A stretch of DNA of 64,000 bases, from positions 65,027 to 129,026 of the forward strand of contig DASSGH010000157.1 in assembly GCA_035693615.1 (NCBI GenBank), in the 5' to 3' direction. Origin of the DNA: VAZQ01 sp035693615. Lineage in GTDB: Bacteria > Pseudomonadota > Alphaproteobacteria > Rhizobiales > Xanthobacteraceae. The notes beneath the pieces are model-generated. The model was not told where the DNA came from, did not search any database, and saw only the letters and a program-made list of their open reading frames with translations. Below, in pieces: positions 35,963-45,247 of the stretch (position 1 is its first letter; the number at the start of each line of letters is the position of its first letter). The position numbers were made by a program, and so were the translations under genes.

Positions 35963-37633
35963 TCAAGCCTCGAGCACGTGCACGTGACATGTGGGTTTCT
36001 TGTTCCACACCGCGCTGAGTGCGGCGCGCACCGCACCGCGTATCGCCTCGGCAAGGGCGTCGGGATCGCGCCGGCGAGCGCGCGGCATCGATTCGAAAGC
36101 CTCAACCGCCGCGTCATACGTGAGTTCCTCCGGGCCACGCCCCAGTGTCCCGGCTTCGGGGACACCGATCAGCCTCACTTGCACGTCGCCGATCAAATCG
36201 CCGCGCCCGTTCACAGCGAGCGCGACCGAGACCATGCCGGCAAAACCGAGCCGACGGCGATCGGCGACGGTGCGCTCTTCCGCGCTGACGATCAGCGAGC
36301 CGTCTTTGTAAAGCCGTCCCGCCGGCACCTCGTCGATTTTGCCCGGATCTCCGGGCGCGAGCCGCACCAGTTCCCCATCGCGGCATAGAACCACTTTGCC
36401 CACGCCGGCGCGGCGGGCGACCTCTGCATGCTCGGCCATGTGAAGTGGCTCGCCATGCACGGGGATCAGGATCTGTGGCCGCACCCAGCCGATCATGTCG
36501 TTGAGCTCGCTCACCCGCGGGTGCCCGGAGACGTGGACTAAATGCGTGCGGTCGGTGATGACTTCGATACCCTGGCTGACGAGTCCGTTGATGACGCGCG
36601 CGACGGCCTTCTCGTTGCCGGGGATTGCACGCGAAGAGAAGATCACGCGATCGCCGCGCGACAACGCCACTTCAGGATGATCGTCTTGAGCGATGCGGGC
36701 GAGCGCCGCGCGCGACTCGCCCTGACTGCCAGTGCAGAGCGCGAGCACCTTGTCCGGCGGCAGATGACCGTAGACCTCCATTGAACGGAAATCCTGGATC
36801 CCATCCAGATAACCGGTCTCCCGCGCGACCTGCGCGATGCGCTCCATGGCACGGCCAACCAAGACGACCTCACGCTCACACGCGGCGGCGGCCTGCGCCA
36901 CCGCACGCAGCCGCGCCACGTTGGAGGCGAACGTCGTGACCGCGACCCGCGCCCGAGCGTTGCGGATGAGTTCGGCGAGACACTTGGCAACGTCGGCCTC
37001 CGAGGGGGAGCGGCCCTCGCGGAAAGCATTGGTCGAGTCCCCGATCAGCGCGAGGCAGCCCTCGTCGCCGAGCGCACGCAGCTTGGCCTCGTCCGTCGGC
37101 GGTCCGATCACAGGTGTCGGGTCGATCTTCCAATCGCCAGTGTGGAGCACGGCGCCGGCTGGCGTGCGGATGATGAGGCCGTTTGATTCCGGGATCGAAT
37201 GGGCCATGGACACGAGTTCGATGTCGAACGGTCCAAGTGTAAACCGCCCACCCAACGGCACGACGTTGACCGGGATATCGGGCGCGCCCACTTCGCCCTG
37301 CCGCTTGGCTTCTATGAGCGCGGCGGTAAACGGCGTGGCATACACCGGAACTTTGAGGCGAGGCCACAAGTCGAGCAAGGCGCCGTAATGATCCTCGTGC
37401 GCGTGCGTAAGCACGAGGCCGAGAAGATTGCCCCGCTCCTCCACGAGATAGCGGATGTCCGGCATGATGAGGTCGATGCCAGGCAGCGCATCGTCGGCAA
37501 AAGCAACTCCGAAATCGACCGCGATCCATTCCCGCCGCTGATCATCGCCAAAGCCGTAAATTGCGAGATTCATGCCGATCTCGCCGGCCCCACCAAGCGG
37601 CGCGAATACGAGTTCATCGGGGGGACGCATCAT
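35963..37633 (-). CDS. rnj: Ribonuclease J
   Basis: RNase J is a metallo-beta-lactamase/beta-CASP nuclease with 5'-exonuclease and endonuclease activity in RNA maturation and decay. The 556-residue protein has PLGGAGEIGMNLAIYG and the zinc motif HAHEDH at residues 77-82. Later come HTGDWKIDPTP, GDSTNAF, CTGSQGE and HVSGHP of the beta-CASP domain, and a C-terminal alpha/beta domain. It is conserved beside birA and nuoN in rhizobia. The gap to birA is 12 bases, so it probably shares the nuo transcript. Confidence 0.95.
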   Translation of the reverse strand: MMRPPDELVFAPLGGAGEIGMNLAIYGFGDDQRREWIAVDFGVAFADDALPGIDLIMPDIRYLVEERGNLLGLVLTHAHEDHYGALLDLWPRLKVPVYATPFTAALIEAKRQGEVGAPDIPVNVVPLGGRFTLGPFDIELVSMAHSIPESNGLIIRTPAGAVLHTGDWKIDPTPVIGPPTDEAKLRALGDEGCLALIGDSTNAFREGRSPSEADVAKCLAELIRNARARVAVTTFASNVARLRAVAQAAAACEREVVLVGRAMERIAQVARETGYLDGIQDFRSMEVYGHLPPDKVLALCTGSQGESRAALARIAQDDHPEVALSRGDRVIFSSRAIPGNEKAVARVINGLVSQGIEVITDRTHLVHVSGHPRVSELNDMIGWVRPQILIPVHGEPLHMAEHAEVARRAGVGKVVLCRDGELVRLAPGDPGKIDEVPAGRLYKDGSLIVSAEERTVADRRRLGFAGMVSVALAVNGRGDLIGDVQVRLIGVPEAGTLGRGPEELTYDAAVEAFESMPRARRRDPDALAEAIRGAVRAALSAVWNKKPTCHVHVLEA

Positions 37634-37645
37634 CGCGCGTTCCGA

Positions 37646-38416
37646 TCAAATCACCTTGCCGGGCGGCGCGGACATGAACACGTCGCCCGCGGTGATCGTC
37701 CTGGCGTTACCGTTGGGCAAGCGCAGCACGAGGCCGCCCGCCTCGTCGAGCGCCTCGAACTGGCCGACGAGCTCGCGCTCGGCAAGCCGCACGCGCACGC
37801 TCTCCCCGATGCCGGCGGCGCGGGCAAGCCAGTCGGCGCGGATGGTGGAAAAGCCCTCGCCGGCGTTCCACTGCGCGAGCCGCCCGATCATCTTGACCGA
37901 GAGCGCGCTGAACAACGCGGCAGCAGAGATCGGCGTACCGGCGGCGGCGAGATCGGCCGCAGGAAAATCGGTCTTTGTGGGATGCGAGGCACAATTGATT
38001 CCGATGCCGATCGCAACCGCGCTTATACCGCTCTCCGCTTCGATGAGGATGCCGCCCAACTTCGCGCCCGCGAGCAGAAGATCGTTCGGCCACTTGATCG
38101 CCAGCAGCCGCTTGAGGTCGGCCGCGGCCTCCACGACGGCATCGTGGGCAGCGAGCGCAGCGACGAATGAAAGTTGCGGCCAATGCTCCGCTGCCGCCGG
38201 CTCGGTGAGCAGCAAGGTCGCGTGGAGATTGCCCGCCGGCGAAATCCAGGCGCGGCCACGCCGGCCGCGGCCGGCGGTCTGTCGCTCGGCGGTGACCCAG
38301 AGCGGCCCGTGGCCGCCTTCACGCGCCAGACGCAATGCCTCGGCGTTGGTCGAGCCGAGCACCTCGTGCACGACGAGCCGCACACCCGCCGCGGTTGCCC
38401 TGGGCTCCAGTTTCAT
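37646..38416 (-). CDS. birA: Biotin-[acetyl-CoA-carboxylase] ligase
   Basis: BirA joins biotin to the carrier protein of biotin-dependent carboxylases. The 256-residue protein has the biotin-binding motif QTAGRGRRGRAWISP, the central KWPNDLLLAGAKLGGIL with the key lysine, and the C-terminal SH3-like domain. It lacks the N-terminal helix-turn-helix of the E. coli enzyme, so it should be a pure ligase without repressor function. It lies 17 bases after nuoN, a rhizobial arrangement. Confidence 0.94.
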   Translation of the reverse strand: MKLEPRATAAGVRLVVHEVLGSTNAEALRLAREGGHGPLWVTAERQTAGRGRRGRAWISPAGNLHATLLLTEPAAAEHWPQLSFVAALAAHDAVVEAAADLKRLLAIKWPNDLLLAGAKLGGILIEAESGISAVAIGIGINCASHPTKTDFPAADLAAAGTPISAAALFSALSVKMIGRLAQWNAGEGFSTIRADWLARAAGIGESVRVRLAERELVGQFEALDEAGGLVLRLPNGNARTITAGDVFMSAPPGKVI

Positions 38417-38433
38417 TCAGCGTCGAGCTTCAT

Positions 38434-39879
38434 TCAGAACAGCGACTTTGCCGCCGCGTCAGCGGCCTGGATCAACGGGCTCGGATAAACGAAGAACAAG
38501 AGGTTGAACAGGCCGGTGACCGCGAGCACGGCCTTGAGCTCGTACGGCATCGGCTCGAACGGCTTTGCCGGTTCGTCGAAATACATCGTCTTGACGATCA
38601 TCAAATAATAGTAGCCACCCACGACGCTGGTGATCACGCCGATTACGGCAAGCGTGAACAGCCCCGCCTGGATCGCCGCGAGAAACACATAGAACTTGGC
38701 GAAAAAGCCTGCCAGGGGCGGAATGCCCGCGAGCGAGAACAGCAGCATGGCAAAGAAGAATGCCATCGTCGGCTTAGTGCGGGCCAGTCCGGCGAGATCG
38801 GCGATGTTTTCAACCATCTGCCCGTCGCGTCGCATCGACAGGATGCAGGCGAAGACTCCGAGCGTCATAGCGACATAGATCGCCATGTAGACCAGCACGC
38901 CGTGAACGCCCTCCGGCGTGCCGGCGGCGAGCCCGACCAGCGCGAAGCCCATGTGGCCGATGGAGGAATACGCCATCAGCCGCTTGATATTCGTTTGGCC
39001 GATGGCGGCAAAAGCGCCGAGCGCCATCGAGGCGATGGCGACGAAGACGACGATCTGCTGCCACTGCGCCAAGATACCGGGAAAGGCCACGATCGTCGTG
39101 CGCACGAACATGGCAATGCCCGCGACTTTGGGGGCAGCGGCGAAGAACGCGGTGATCGGCGTCGGCGCGCCCTCGTACACGTCGGGCGTCCACATGTGGA
39201 ACGGCACCGCCGAAACCTTGAAGCAGAAGCCGGCGAACAGGAAAACGAGCCCGAACACCAGCCCGAGATTGGCGGCGCCGCTCGCTCCCGCACTCGCCGC
39301 CTTGGCGATACCGGCAAAACTCACCGTACCGGTGAAACCGTAGACCAGCGAGGCCCCGTAAAGCAGCATCCCGGAGGACAGCGCGCCGAGCACGAAATAC
39401 TTCAGTCCCGCCTCGGTGGAGCGCACGGAATCGCGATCGATCGCGGCGACCACATAAAGCGCAAGGCTCATCAATTCGAGGCCGAGATAAAGCGCGATCA
39501 GGTCGGCGGCGGAGATGAGCATCATCATGCCGGTGCTCGAGAGCAGAATCAGGATCGAATATTCGAAGCTCCCGCGCTTCTCGACGGCGAGGTAATTCGA
39601 CGACATCACGATCGCCACCGCCGACCCGGCGAGCGCCAGAAGCTTGAGAAACCGGGCGAAACCGTCCACCACGAAACTGCCGCCGAAGGTGACGAGCTTG
39701 CCCGCGGGTAGCCAAACAACGACGAGACCGGCCAGCAGCAATAGCAGCACCGCCCCCGCCTCGACGCCTTTGGCCGACCGCTCGCCGCGGAACACGCCGA
39801 CCATCAGCAGCAGCATGGCGCCGACGGCGAGCACGATTTCCGGCAAGGCGGGGAGCAGCGTGGGGATTTCGTCGGTCAT
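38434..39879 (-). CDS. nuoN: NADH-quinone oxidoreductase subunit N
   Basis: NuoN is one of the three antiporter-like proton channels of the complex I membrane arm. The 481-residue protein has about 14 hydrophobic segments. It includes the quinone-oxidoreductase family block LMAYSSIGHMGFALVGLAAG, with conserved lysines in the channel helices. The longer frame starting at 39969 is rejected in favour of ATG 39879 (MTDEIPTLLPALPEI). It is the last nuo gene and is followed closely by birA and rnj. Confidence 0.96.
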   Translation of the reverse strand: MTDEIPTLLPALPEIVLAVGAMLLLMVGVFRGERSAKGVEAGAVLLLLLAGLVVVWLPAGKLVTFGGSFVVDGFARFLKLLALAGSAVAIVMSSNYLAVEKRGSFEYSILILLSSTGMMMLISAADLIALYLGLELMSLALYVVAAIDRDSVRSTEAGLKYFVLGALSSGMLLYGASLVYGFTGTVSFAGIAKAASAGASGAANLGLVFGLVFLFAGFCFKVSAVPFHMWTPDVYEGAPTPITAFFAAAPKVAGIAMFVRTTIVAFPGILAQWQQIVVFVAIASMALGAFAAIGQTNIKRLMAYSSIGHMGFALVGLAAGTPEGVHGVLVYMAIYVAMTLGVFACILSMRRDGQMVENIADLAGLARTKPTMAFFFAMLLFSLAGIPPLAGFFAKFYVFLAAIQAGLFTLAVIGVITSVVGGYYYLMIVKTMYFDEPAKPFEPMPYELKAVLAVTGLFNLLFFVYPSPLIQAADAAAKSLF

Positions 39880-39898
39880 CGCCGGTTCGCAGCCGTGG

Positions 39899-41413
39899 TC
39901 AATGCGCCAATAGCGCGGCGGTTTTGGCCGCGCCGATGGCGCGCTCGTAATTGTCAAGGAGCTGCGCAACCGACGCTGCCGAGAGGTCGATCACCGGCTT
40001 CGGATAGATGCCGAACAGAATCGTCAACACGACCAGCGGACCGAGCGTGATGATCTCGCGGTAGTCGAGGTCTTTGATCGCGGCCAGAGCCGGCTTGGTG
40101 AGCGGGCCGAAGATGACCTTGCGATAGAGCCACAGCGCGTAAGCCGCCGAGAGGATGGTTCCGGTGGTCACCAGCGCCGCCACCCAGGTATTGATGCGGA
40201 ACGTGCCGATGAGGGTAAGGAATTCCCCGATGAAACCCGTGGTGCCGGGCAGCCCCAGGTTGGCGAGCGAGAACACCATGAAGGCCGCGGCGTAGAGCGG
40301 CATCCGGTTGACGAGGCCGCCATAGGCGGCGATTTCGCGCGTATGCATGCGATCGTAGACGACGCCTACACACAGGAACAAAGCCGCGGAGACGACGCCG
40401 TGGGAGATCATCTGAAAGATGCCACCCGCCACGCCCTGCACGGTCGCGGCAAAAATGCCCATGGTCACGAAGCCCATGTGGCCGACCGAGGAATAGGCGA
40501 TGAGCTTCTTCATGTCCTCCTGCGCCAGCGCGACGAGCGAGGTGTAGATTACCGCCACCACCGATAGCGCGAAGATGAGCGGGGCGAGGTCGTGCGAGGC
40601 GGCCGGAAACATGGGCAGCGAGAAGCGCAGGAAGCCGTAGCCGCCCATCTTCAACAAAATTGCGGCAAGGATGACCGAGCCGGCGGTCGGCGCCTCGACG
40701 TGCGCGTCCGGCAGCCAGGTGTGCACCGGCCACATCGGCAGTTTCACCGCGAAAGAGGCGAGAAACGCCAGCCAAGCCCAGGTTTGCAAGCCGCGCGGGA
40801 AGCCGTGCCGCAGGAGCGTGGGGATCTCGGTCGTCCCCGCGTCCCAGTACATCGCCATGATGGCGAGCAGCATCAGCACGGAACCGAGGAACGTGTAGAG
40901 AAAGAACTTGAAGCTGGCGTAGACGCGGCGGGGACCGCCCCACACGCCGATGATCAGGAACATCGGGATGAGGCCGCCCTCGAAGAACAGGTAGAACAGC
41001 ACGAGGTCGAGCGCCGTGAAGGTGCCGACCATCAACGTCTCGAGCACCAGGAACGCCGCCATGTATTCCTTGACGCGATGCTGGATCGGCAGCCAACTGG
41101 CGATGATGCACACCGGCATCAGCGCGGTGGTGAGGATGAGGAACGGCAGCGAGATGCCGTCGACGCCCATGTGGTAGGTGATGGCGCCTGCGAGCCAAGG
41201 CCGCTTCTCCACGAACTGGAACTCGGCCGAGGCGGGATCAAAGCGGTAGAGCAGGATTAGCGAGATCGCAAACGTGATTAGGGTAGTCCACAGCGCGATC
41301 CAGCGCGCGTTGCGTTTCTCCGCCTCGCCGTCGCTGTGCATCAGCATGATGAACAGCGCACCGACAAGCGGCAGGAACGTGGTGACGGAGAGGATCGGCC
41401 AACTCATGGTCAC
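39899..41413 (-). CDS. nuoM: NADH-quinone oxidoreductase subunit M
   Basis: NuoM is the middle antiporter-like subunit of complex I. The 504-residue protein has about 14 transmembrane segments. It includes the glutamate-bearing FYLFFEGGLIPMFLIIGVWG, the channel-lysine region KLPMWPVHTWLPDAHVEAP and LIAYSSVGHMGFVTMGIF. It starts at 41413, overlapping the nuoL stop by four bases. An ATG two codons in is also possible. Confidence 0.97.
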   Translation of the reverse strand: MTMSWPILSVTTFLPLVGALFIMLMHSDGEAEKRNARWIALWTTLITFAISLILLYRFDPASAEFQFVEKRPWLAGAITYHMGVDGISLPFLILTTALMPVCIIASWLPIQHRVKEYMAAFLVLETLMVGTFTALDLVLFYLFFEGGLIPMFLIIGVWGGPRRVYASFKFFLYTFLGSVLMLLAIMAMYWDAGTTEIPTLLRHGFPRGLQTWAWLAFLASFAVKLPMWPVHTWLPDAHVEAPTAGSVILAAILLKMGGYGFLRFSLPMFPAASHDLAPLIFALSVVAVIYTSLVALAQEDMKKLIAYSSVGHMGFVTMGIFAATVQGVAGGIFQMISHGVVSAALFLCVGVVYDRMHTREIAAYGGLVNRMPLYAAAFMVFSLANLGLPGTTGFIGEFLTLIGTFRINTWVAALVTTGTILSAAYALWLYRKVIFGPLTKPALAAIKDLDYREIITLGPLVVLTILFGIYPKPVIDLSAASVAQLLDNYERAIGAAKTAALLAH

Positions 41414-43506
41414 CCCACCCGCGCGCCGAACATGAACCAGGTGATCAGCGCGGCGACGCCGATCAGCATGGCGAAGGCATAGTGATAGAGATATCCCGTC
41501 TGTAGGCGCACGACGCCGCGGGTCACGTCGAGCACGCGCGCCGATACGCCGTCGGGTCCTAGACCGTCAATGGTCCAGCCGTCGCCGTACTTCCACAAGG
41601 CGCGAGCGAGCCACAACGTCGGGCGAACGATGAGGAAGTCGTAGATCTCGTCGAAATACCACTTGTTGAGCAGGAACTTGTAGAGTGGCTCCTGTTGTCG
41701 GGCGAGCTCGACCGGCAGCTCCGGCCTGCGAATGTAGAACTCCCAGGCGATGGCGAAGCCAATCGCCATCATCAGCGTCGGAGTGATCGCGATGATCTGC
41801 GGGATGGCGTGCATCTCCTCGAACATATGGCCGCCCGCGGCGAATTTGAGCGAGTCGCCGAAGAACTCCGTGACGTCGTGACCTACGAATAGTTCACGGA
41901 ACGGATAGCCGGCGAAGATCGCGCCGGCGGCGAGAAACACGAGCGGAAGTACCATCACCAACGGGCTTTCGCGCGCGGCGTCGTAGTGGTGCTGGTCATG
42001 CGGAGCGCCGTGGAAGGTCAGGAAGATCAGCCGCCAGGAATAGAACGCGGTCAGCGCCGCCGCGATGGCGGTCGTGCCGAAGGCGTAGAGCGCCATTGGG
42101 TTGCTACTCACGTAGGCGGCCTCGATGATCGCATCCTTGGAGAAGAATCCGGCAGTGAGGGGAAATCCGGTCAATGCCAGCGTGCCGATCACCATCGTCC
42201 AATAGGTGACCGGGAGCTTGTTCCTGAGACCGCCCATGTGCCGGATGTCCTGCTCGTGATGCATGGCAATGATCACCGAGCCGGAACAGAGGAACAGCAG
42301 CGCTTTGAAGAAGGCATGCGTGAACAAGTGGAACATGCCGACCGAGTAGGCGCCCGTGCCCATGGCGGCGAACATGTAGCCGAGCTGCGAGCAGGTGGAA
42401 TAGGCGATGATGCGCTTTATGTCGTTCTGCACCAGCGCGATGGTCGCGGCGAAGAAGGCGGTGGTCCCGCCGATGAAGGCGACGAAGGCTTGGGCGGTCG
42501 GCGCCAGATCGAACAGCGGCGAAAGCCTCGCCACCATGAACACGCCAGCCGTCACCATCGTGGCGGCATGAATGAGCGCCGATACCGGGGTTGGTCCCTC
42601 CATCGCGTCCGGCAACCATGTGTGCAGCAGAAACTGCGCCGATTTGCCCATGGCACCCATGAATAGCAGCAAGCAGATCAGCGTCAGCGCGTCCACGTCC
42701 CACGACAGGAAGTGAATGGTCTTGCCGGTGAGCGCGGGCGCCTGGGCGAAGACGGTGTCCAAATCGATCGCGCCGGTCATCAGGAACGTCGCGAATATGC
42801 CGAGCGAGAAGCCGAAATCGCCCACGCGGTTGACGATGAAGGCCTTGATGGCGGCGGCGTTCGCTTCCGGCTTGTGATACCAGAACCCGATGAGCAGATA
42901 GCTCATCAGCCCGACCCCTTCCCAGCCGAAGAACAGTTGCACGAGGTTGTCGGCGGTCACCAGCGTCAGCATGGCGAAGGTGAACAACGACAGATATGAG
43001 AAGAAACGCGGCCGGTATGGGTCCTCCTCCATGTAGCCGATGGAATAGAGGTGGACGAAGGCGGAGATGGTGGTCACGACGACGAGCATGACCGCCGTGA
43101 GCGTGTCGACGCGCAGTGCCCAGTCGATTTTGAGATCGCCGGCGACGATCCAGGGAAAGAGCGTCACCCGCGCGTCGTGATGGCCAAACCCGACGTCAAC
43201 GAAGGCCAACCACGACAGCAGCATGGCGGCGAACAGGAATACGGTGGTGACGACTTCGGCAGAACGCGATCCTGCGGCCGGCGGTTCGACCGGTTGCGGC
43301 TCCGTGGGCGAGTTTTCGAAGACGGCATGCGGGCGCTGCGGGTCCGGCGCGCCGTGCGGACGGCTCTCGTCGACCGCGCCGTGCGCATGGTTCTCGACGC
43401 CGCTATCCGGCCCTCCGCCCGGATAACGGGCGCGCGCGCCGGCAAGCGCGATGAGCGCGGCGATGACGGCACCGAGGAGCGGCAGAAAGACGATCGCGTA
43501 ATACAT
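41410..43506 (-). CDS. nuoL: NADH-quinone oxidoreductase subunit L with an extra N-terminal loop
   Basis: NuoL is the distal proton channel of complex I, with the long lateral helix at its C-terminus. The 698-residue protein has the family core (FFGWEGVGLMSYLLIGFW, LLHTWLPDAMEGPTPVSALI, IAYSTCSQLGYMF). Between the first and second transmembrane helices, residues 27-80 form a polar, His/Pro/Glu-rich insertion (from GGGPDSGVENHAHG to TEPQPVEPP) that E. coli NuoL lacks. It probably faces the aqueous phase. The gene follows nuoK by seven bases. Confidence 0.97.
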   Translation of the reverse strand: MYYAIVFLPLLGAVIAALIALAGARARYPGGGPDSGVENHAHGAVDESRPHGAPDPQRPHAVFENSPTEPQPVEPPAAGSRSAEVVTTVFLFAAMLLSWLAFVDVGFGHHDARVTLFPWIVAGDLKIDWALRVDTLTAVMLVVVTTISAFVHLYSIGYMEEDPYRPRFFSYLSLFTFAMLTLVTADNLVQLFFGWEGVGLMSYLLIGFWYHKPEANAAAIKAFIVNRVGDFGFSLGIFATFLMTGAIDLDTVFAQAPALTGKTIHFLSWDVDALTLICLLLFMGAMGKSAQFLLHTWLPDAMEGPTPVSALIHAATMVTAGVFMVARLSPLFDLAPTAQAFVAFIGGTTAFFAATIALVQNDIKRIIAYSTCSQLGYMFAAMGTGAYSVGMFHLFTHAFFKALLFLCSGSVIIAMHHEQDIRHMGGLRNKLPVTYWTMVIGTLALTGFPLTAGFFSKDAIIEAAYVSSNPMALYAFGTTAIAAALTAFYSWRLIFLTFHGAPHDQHHYDAARESPLVMVLPLVFLAAGAIFAGYPFRELFVGHDVTEFFGDSLKFAAGGHMFEEMHAIPQIIAITPTLMMAIGFAIAWEFYIRRPELPVELARQQEPLYKFLLNKWYFDEIYDFLIVRPTLWLARALWKYGDGWTIDGLGPDGVSARVLDVTRGVVRLQTGYLYHYAFAMLIGVAALITWFMFGARVG

Positions 43507-43513
43507 TCCGCCT

Positions 43514-43822
43514 TCAGCCCTTCATCAGGTTGATGTCCTCGACCGCGATCGAGCCGCGGTTGCGGTAGTAGGCGACCAGAATGGCGAGCCCGATCGCCGC
43601 CTCCGCCGCCGCAACGGTGAGGACCAGCAAGGCATAGACTTGGCCGACGAGATCGCCGAGGAAGGCGGAAAAAGCGACCAGATTGATGTTGACCGCGAGC
43701 AGGATCACTTCGATCGACATCAGGATGATGATCACGTTCTTGCGGTTGAGGAAAATGCCGAAGATGCCGATCGTGAACAGGATCGCGGCGACCGTGAGAT
43801 AGTGGCCGAGGCCGATGGTCAT
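43514..43822 (-). CDS. nuoK: NADH-quinone oxidoreductase subunit K
   Basis: NuoK is a small three-helix subunit of the complex I membrane arm whose buried glutamates take part in proton transfer. The 102-residue protein begins MTIGLGHYLTVAAILFTIGI and carries the conserved glutamates in MSIEVILLAVNIN and VAAAEAAIGLAI. A long frame upstream is spurious. The start at 43822 gives the normal family length. Confidence 0.97.
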   Translation of the reverse strand: MTIGLGHYLTVAAILFTIGIFGIFLNRKNVIIILMSIEVILLAVNINLVAFSAFLGDLVGQVYALLVLTVAAAEAAIGLAILVAYYRNRGSIAVEDINLMKG

Positions 43823-43842
43823 TTCGTTTCCTTCGGGTTTCT

Positions 43843-44454
43843 CTAGAGCCCTTGGCCCGGCCGGACTTTGACGATCTCGATGGCGCTCGCCTTGGTGCGC
43901 GCGATCTGCTCGGCAATGCTCTGCCGTTTGACGTAAGGCTTGTGCCGCAGCGTCAACACGATAGCTCCGATCATGGCAACCAACAGCACGACGCCCGCCG
44001 CCTGGAAGAAATAGACGTAGCGCGTGTAGAGCACGTGACCGAGCGCTTCCGCGTTGAGCACGCTTGCAGGGGACGGAATTGGTGCCGCGATCGTCTGCCG
44101 CACGCTGGGACCGACTGTCCAGCCGGCGAGGACGAGCACAAGCTCGATCAGAAGAATGGCGCCGAGCAAGGCACCGATCGGCAAATACTGGAGGAAACCT
44201 TGGCGAAGCTCGGAAAAATCGACGTCCAGCATCATCACCACGAACAGAAACAACACCAGGACCGCGCCGACATAGACGATGATGAGGATCATCGCCAGGA
44301 ACTCCGCGCCCAGCAGGATGAACAGCGCGGCGGCGTTGACGAAAGCAAGAATGAGAAACAGCACCGAATGTACGGGATTCCTCGAGGCAACCACCATGAC
44401 CGCGGCGGCGATGCACACGCCGGCGAACAAGTAGAAGAAGAGCGCGGGGATCAT
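43843..44454 (-). CDS. nuoJ: NADH-quinone oxidoreductase subunit J
   Basis: NuoJ is a five-helix subunit of complex I at the junction of peripheral and membrane arms. The 203-residue protein has the typical N-terminal helices (FFYLFAGVCIAAAVMVV, NPVHSVLFLILAFVNAA) and LGAEFLAMILIIVYVGAVLV with its pi-bulge region. A fifth helix follows near residue 165. It lies between nuoI and nuoK with gaps of nine and 20 bases. Confidence 0.96.
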   Translation of the reverse strand: MIPALFFYLFAGVCIAAAVMVVASRNPVHSVLFLILAFVNAAALFILLGAEFLAMILIIVYVGAVLVLFLFVVMMLDVDFSELRQGFLQYLPIGALLGAILLIELVLVLAGWTVGPSVRQTIAAPIPSPASVLNAEALGHVLYTRYVYFFQAAGVVLLVAMIGAIVLTLRHKPYVKRQSIAEQIARTKASAIEIVKVRPGQGL

Positions 44455-44463
44455 TCCGCAGCC

Positions 44464-44952
44464 TCACCGGTACGGCGCGTCCAGCGCGATGTTCTGGGCG
44501 ATCTCGCGCTCCCAACGATCGCCGTTGGCAAGCAGCCGCTCCTTGTCGAAGTAGAGTTCCTCCCGCGTCTCGGTCGCGAATTCGAAATTCGGCCCCTCGA
44601 CGATGGCGTCGACCGGGCAGGCCTCCTGGCAAAGTCCGCAATAGATGCATTTGACCATGTCGATGTCGTAGCGGGTGGTGCGGCGCGTGCCGTCGTTGCG
44701 CCGGGGTCCCGCCTCGATGGTGATGGCTTGCGCCGGACAGATCGCCTCGCACAGTTTGCAGGCGATGCAACGCTCCTCGCCGTTGGGATAGCGGCGCAGC
44801 GCGTGCTCGCCGCGAAAGCGCGGCGAGAGCTGTCCCTTCTCGAACGGATAGTTGAGCGTGGGCTTGGGCTTGAAGAAGTAACGCATTGCGAGCACGAACG
44901 CCGAGGCGAATTCCTTGAGAAACAGCGCGCGAGCGGCCTGGTCCAATTTCAT
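44464..44952 (-). CDS. nuoI: NADH-quinone oxidoreductase subunit I
   Basis: NuoI carries clusters N6a and N6b, which pass electrons toward NuoB. The 162-residue protein has two 4Fe-4S motifs. CIACKLCEAICP carries cysteines 62, 65, 68 and 72, and CIYCGLCQEACP carries cysteines 102, 105, 108 and 112. The N-terminus (MKLDQAARALFLKEF) is the usual amphipathic helix. An upstream in-frame extension to 45219 overlaps the next gene in another frame and is rejected. Confidence 0.97.
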   Translation of the reverse strand: MKLDQAARALFLKEFASAFVLAMRYFFKPKPTLNYPFEKGQLSPRFRGEHALRRYPNGEERCIACKLCEAICPAQAITIEAGPRRNDGTRRTTRYDIDMVKCIYCGLCQEACPVDAIVEGPNFEFATETREELYFDKERLLANGDRWEREIAQNIALDAPYR

Positions 44953-44995
44953 CGGGCAGTCCTTTCCGGCATCGCGTTCCACCGCGGCACGCCGC

Positions 44996-45235
44996 TCAGT
45001 CCCCCACCATTCCGCCGAGCCAGTAGCCGATGCCCGCCAACACGATGATATCGGCCGCCAACACCGCGCGGCGCAGCAGCGATATTTCCTGCTCGAGGGT
45101 GTCGCCTTCGGCGCCGCAGTCCGCGCGTGAGCGCAGACCGCGCTCCACGAAGTCCACAAGCGGAACGTAAACCAGCGCCGCAACGACCGTGCCGATGACG
45201 GCACCGAGGAGCCCGGCAAGCGACAAATTGATCAT
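44996..45235 (-). CDS. Small two-helix membrane protein between nuoH and nuoI
   Basis: This 79-residue protein is not a canonical complex I subunit. It has an N-terminal helix (LAGLLGAVIGTVVAALVYVP, residues 6-25). A charged middle follows (residues 28-52, including RGLRSRADCGAEGDTLEQE), then a second helix (VLAADIIVLAGIGYWLGGMV). The 12-base gap after nuoH and the shared direction put it in the nuo transcript. I do not recognise the family. It could be an assembly factor or a lineage-specific accessory subunit. Confidence 0.72.
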   Translation of the reverse strand: MINLSLAGLLGAVIGTVVAALVYVPLVDFVERGLRSRADCGAEGDTLEQEISLLRRAVLAADIIVLAGIGYWLGGMVGD

Positions 45236-45247
45236 GCCGTTGCTCCG

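Noticed and set aside
38335..39711. Plus-strand open frame of 458 codons opposite nuoN
   Set aside because: Highly charged antisense shadow of a membrane protein gene. No independent evidence.
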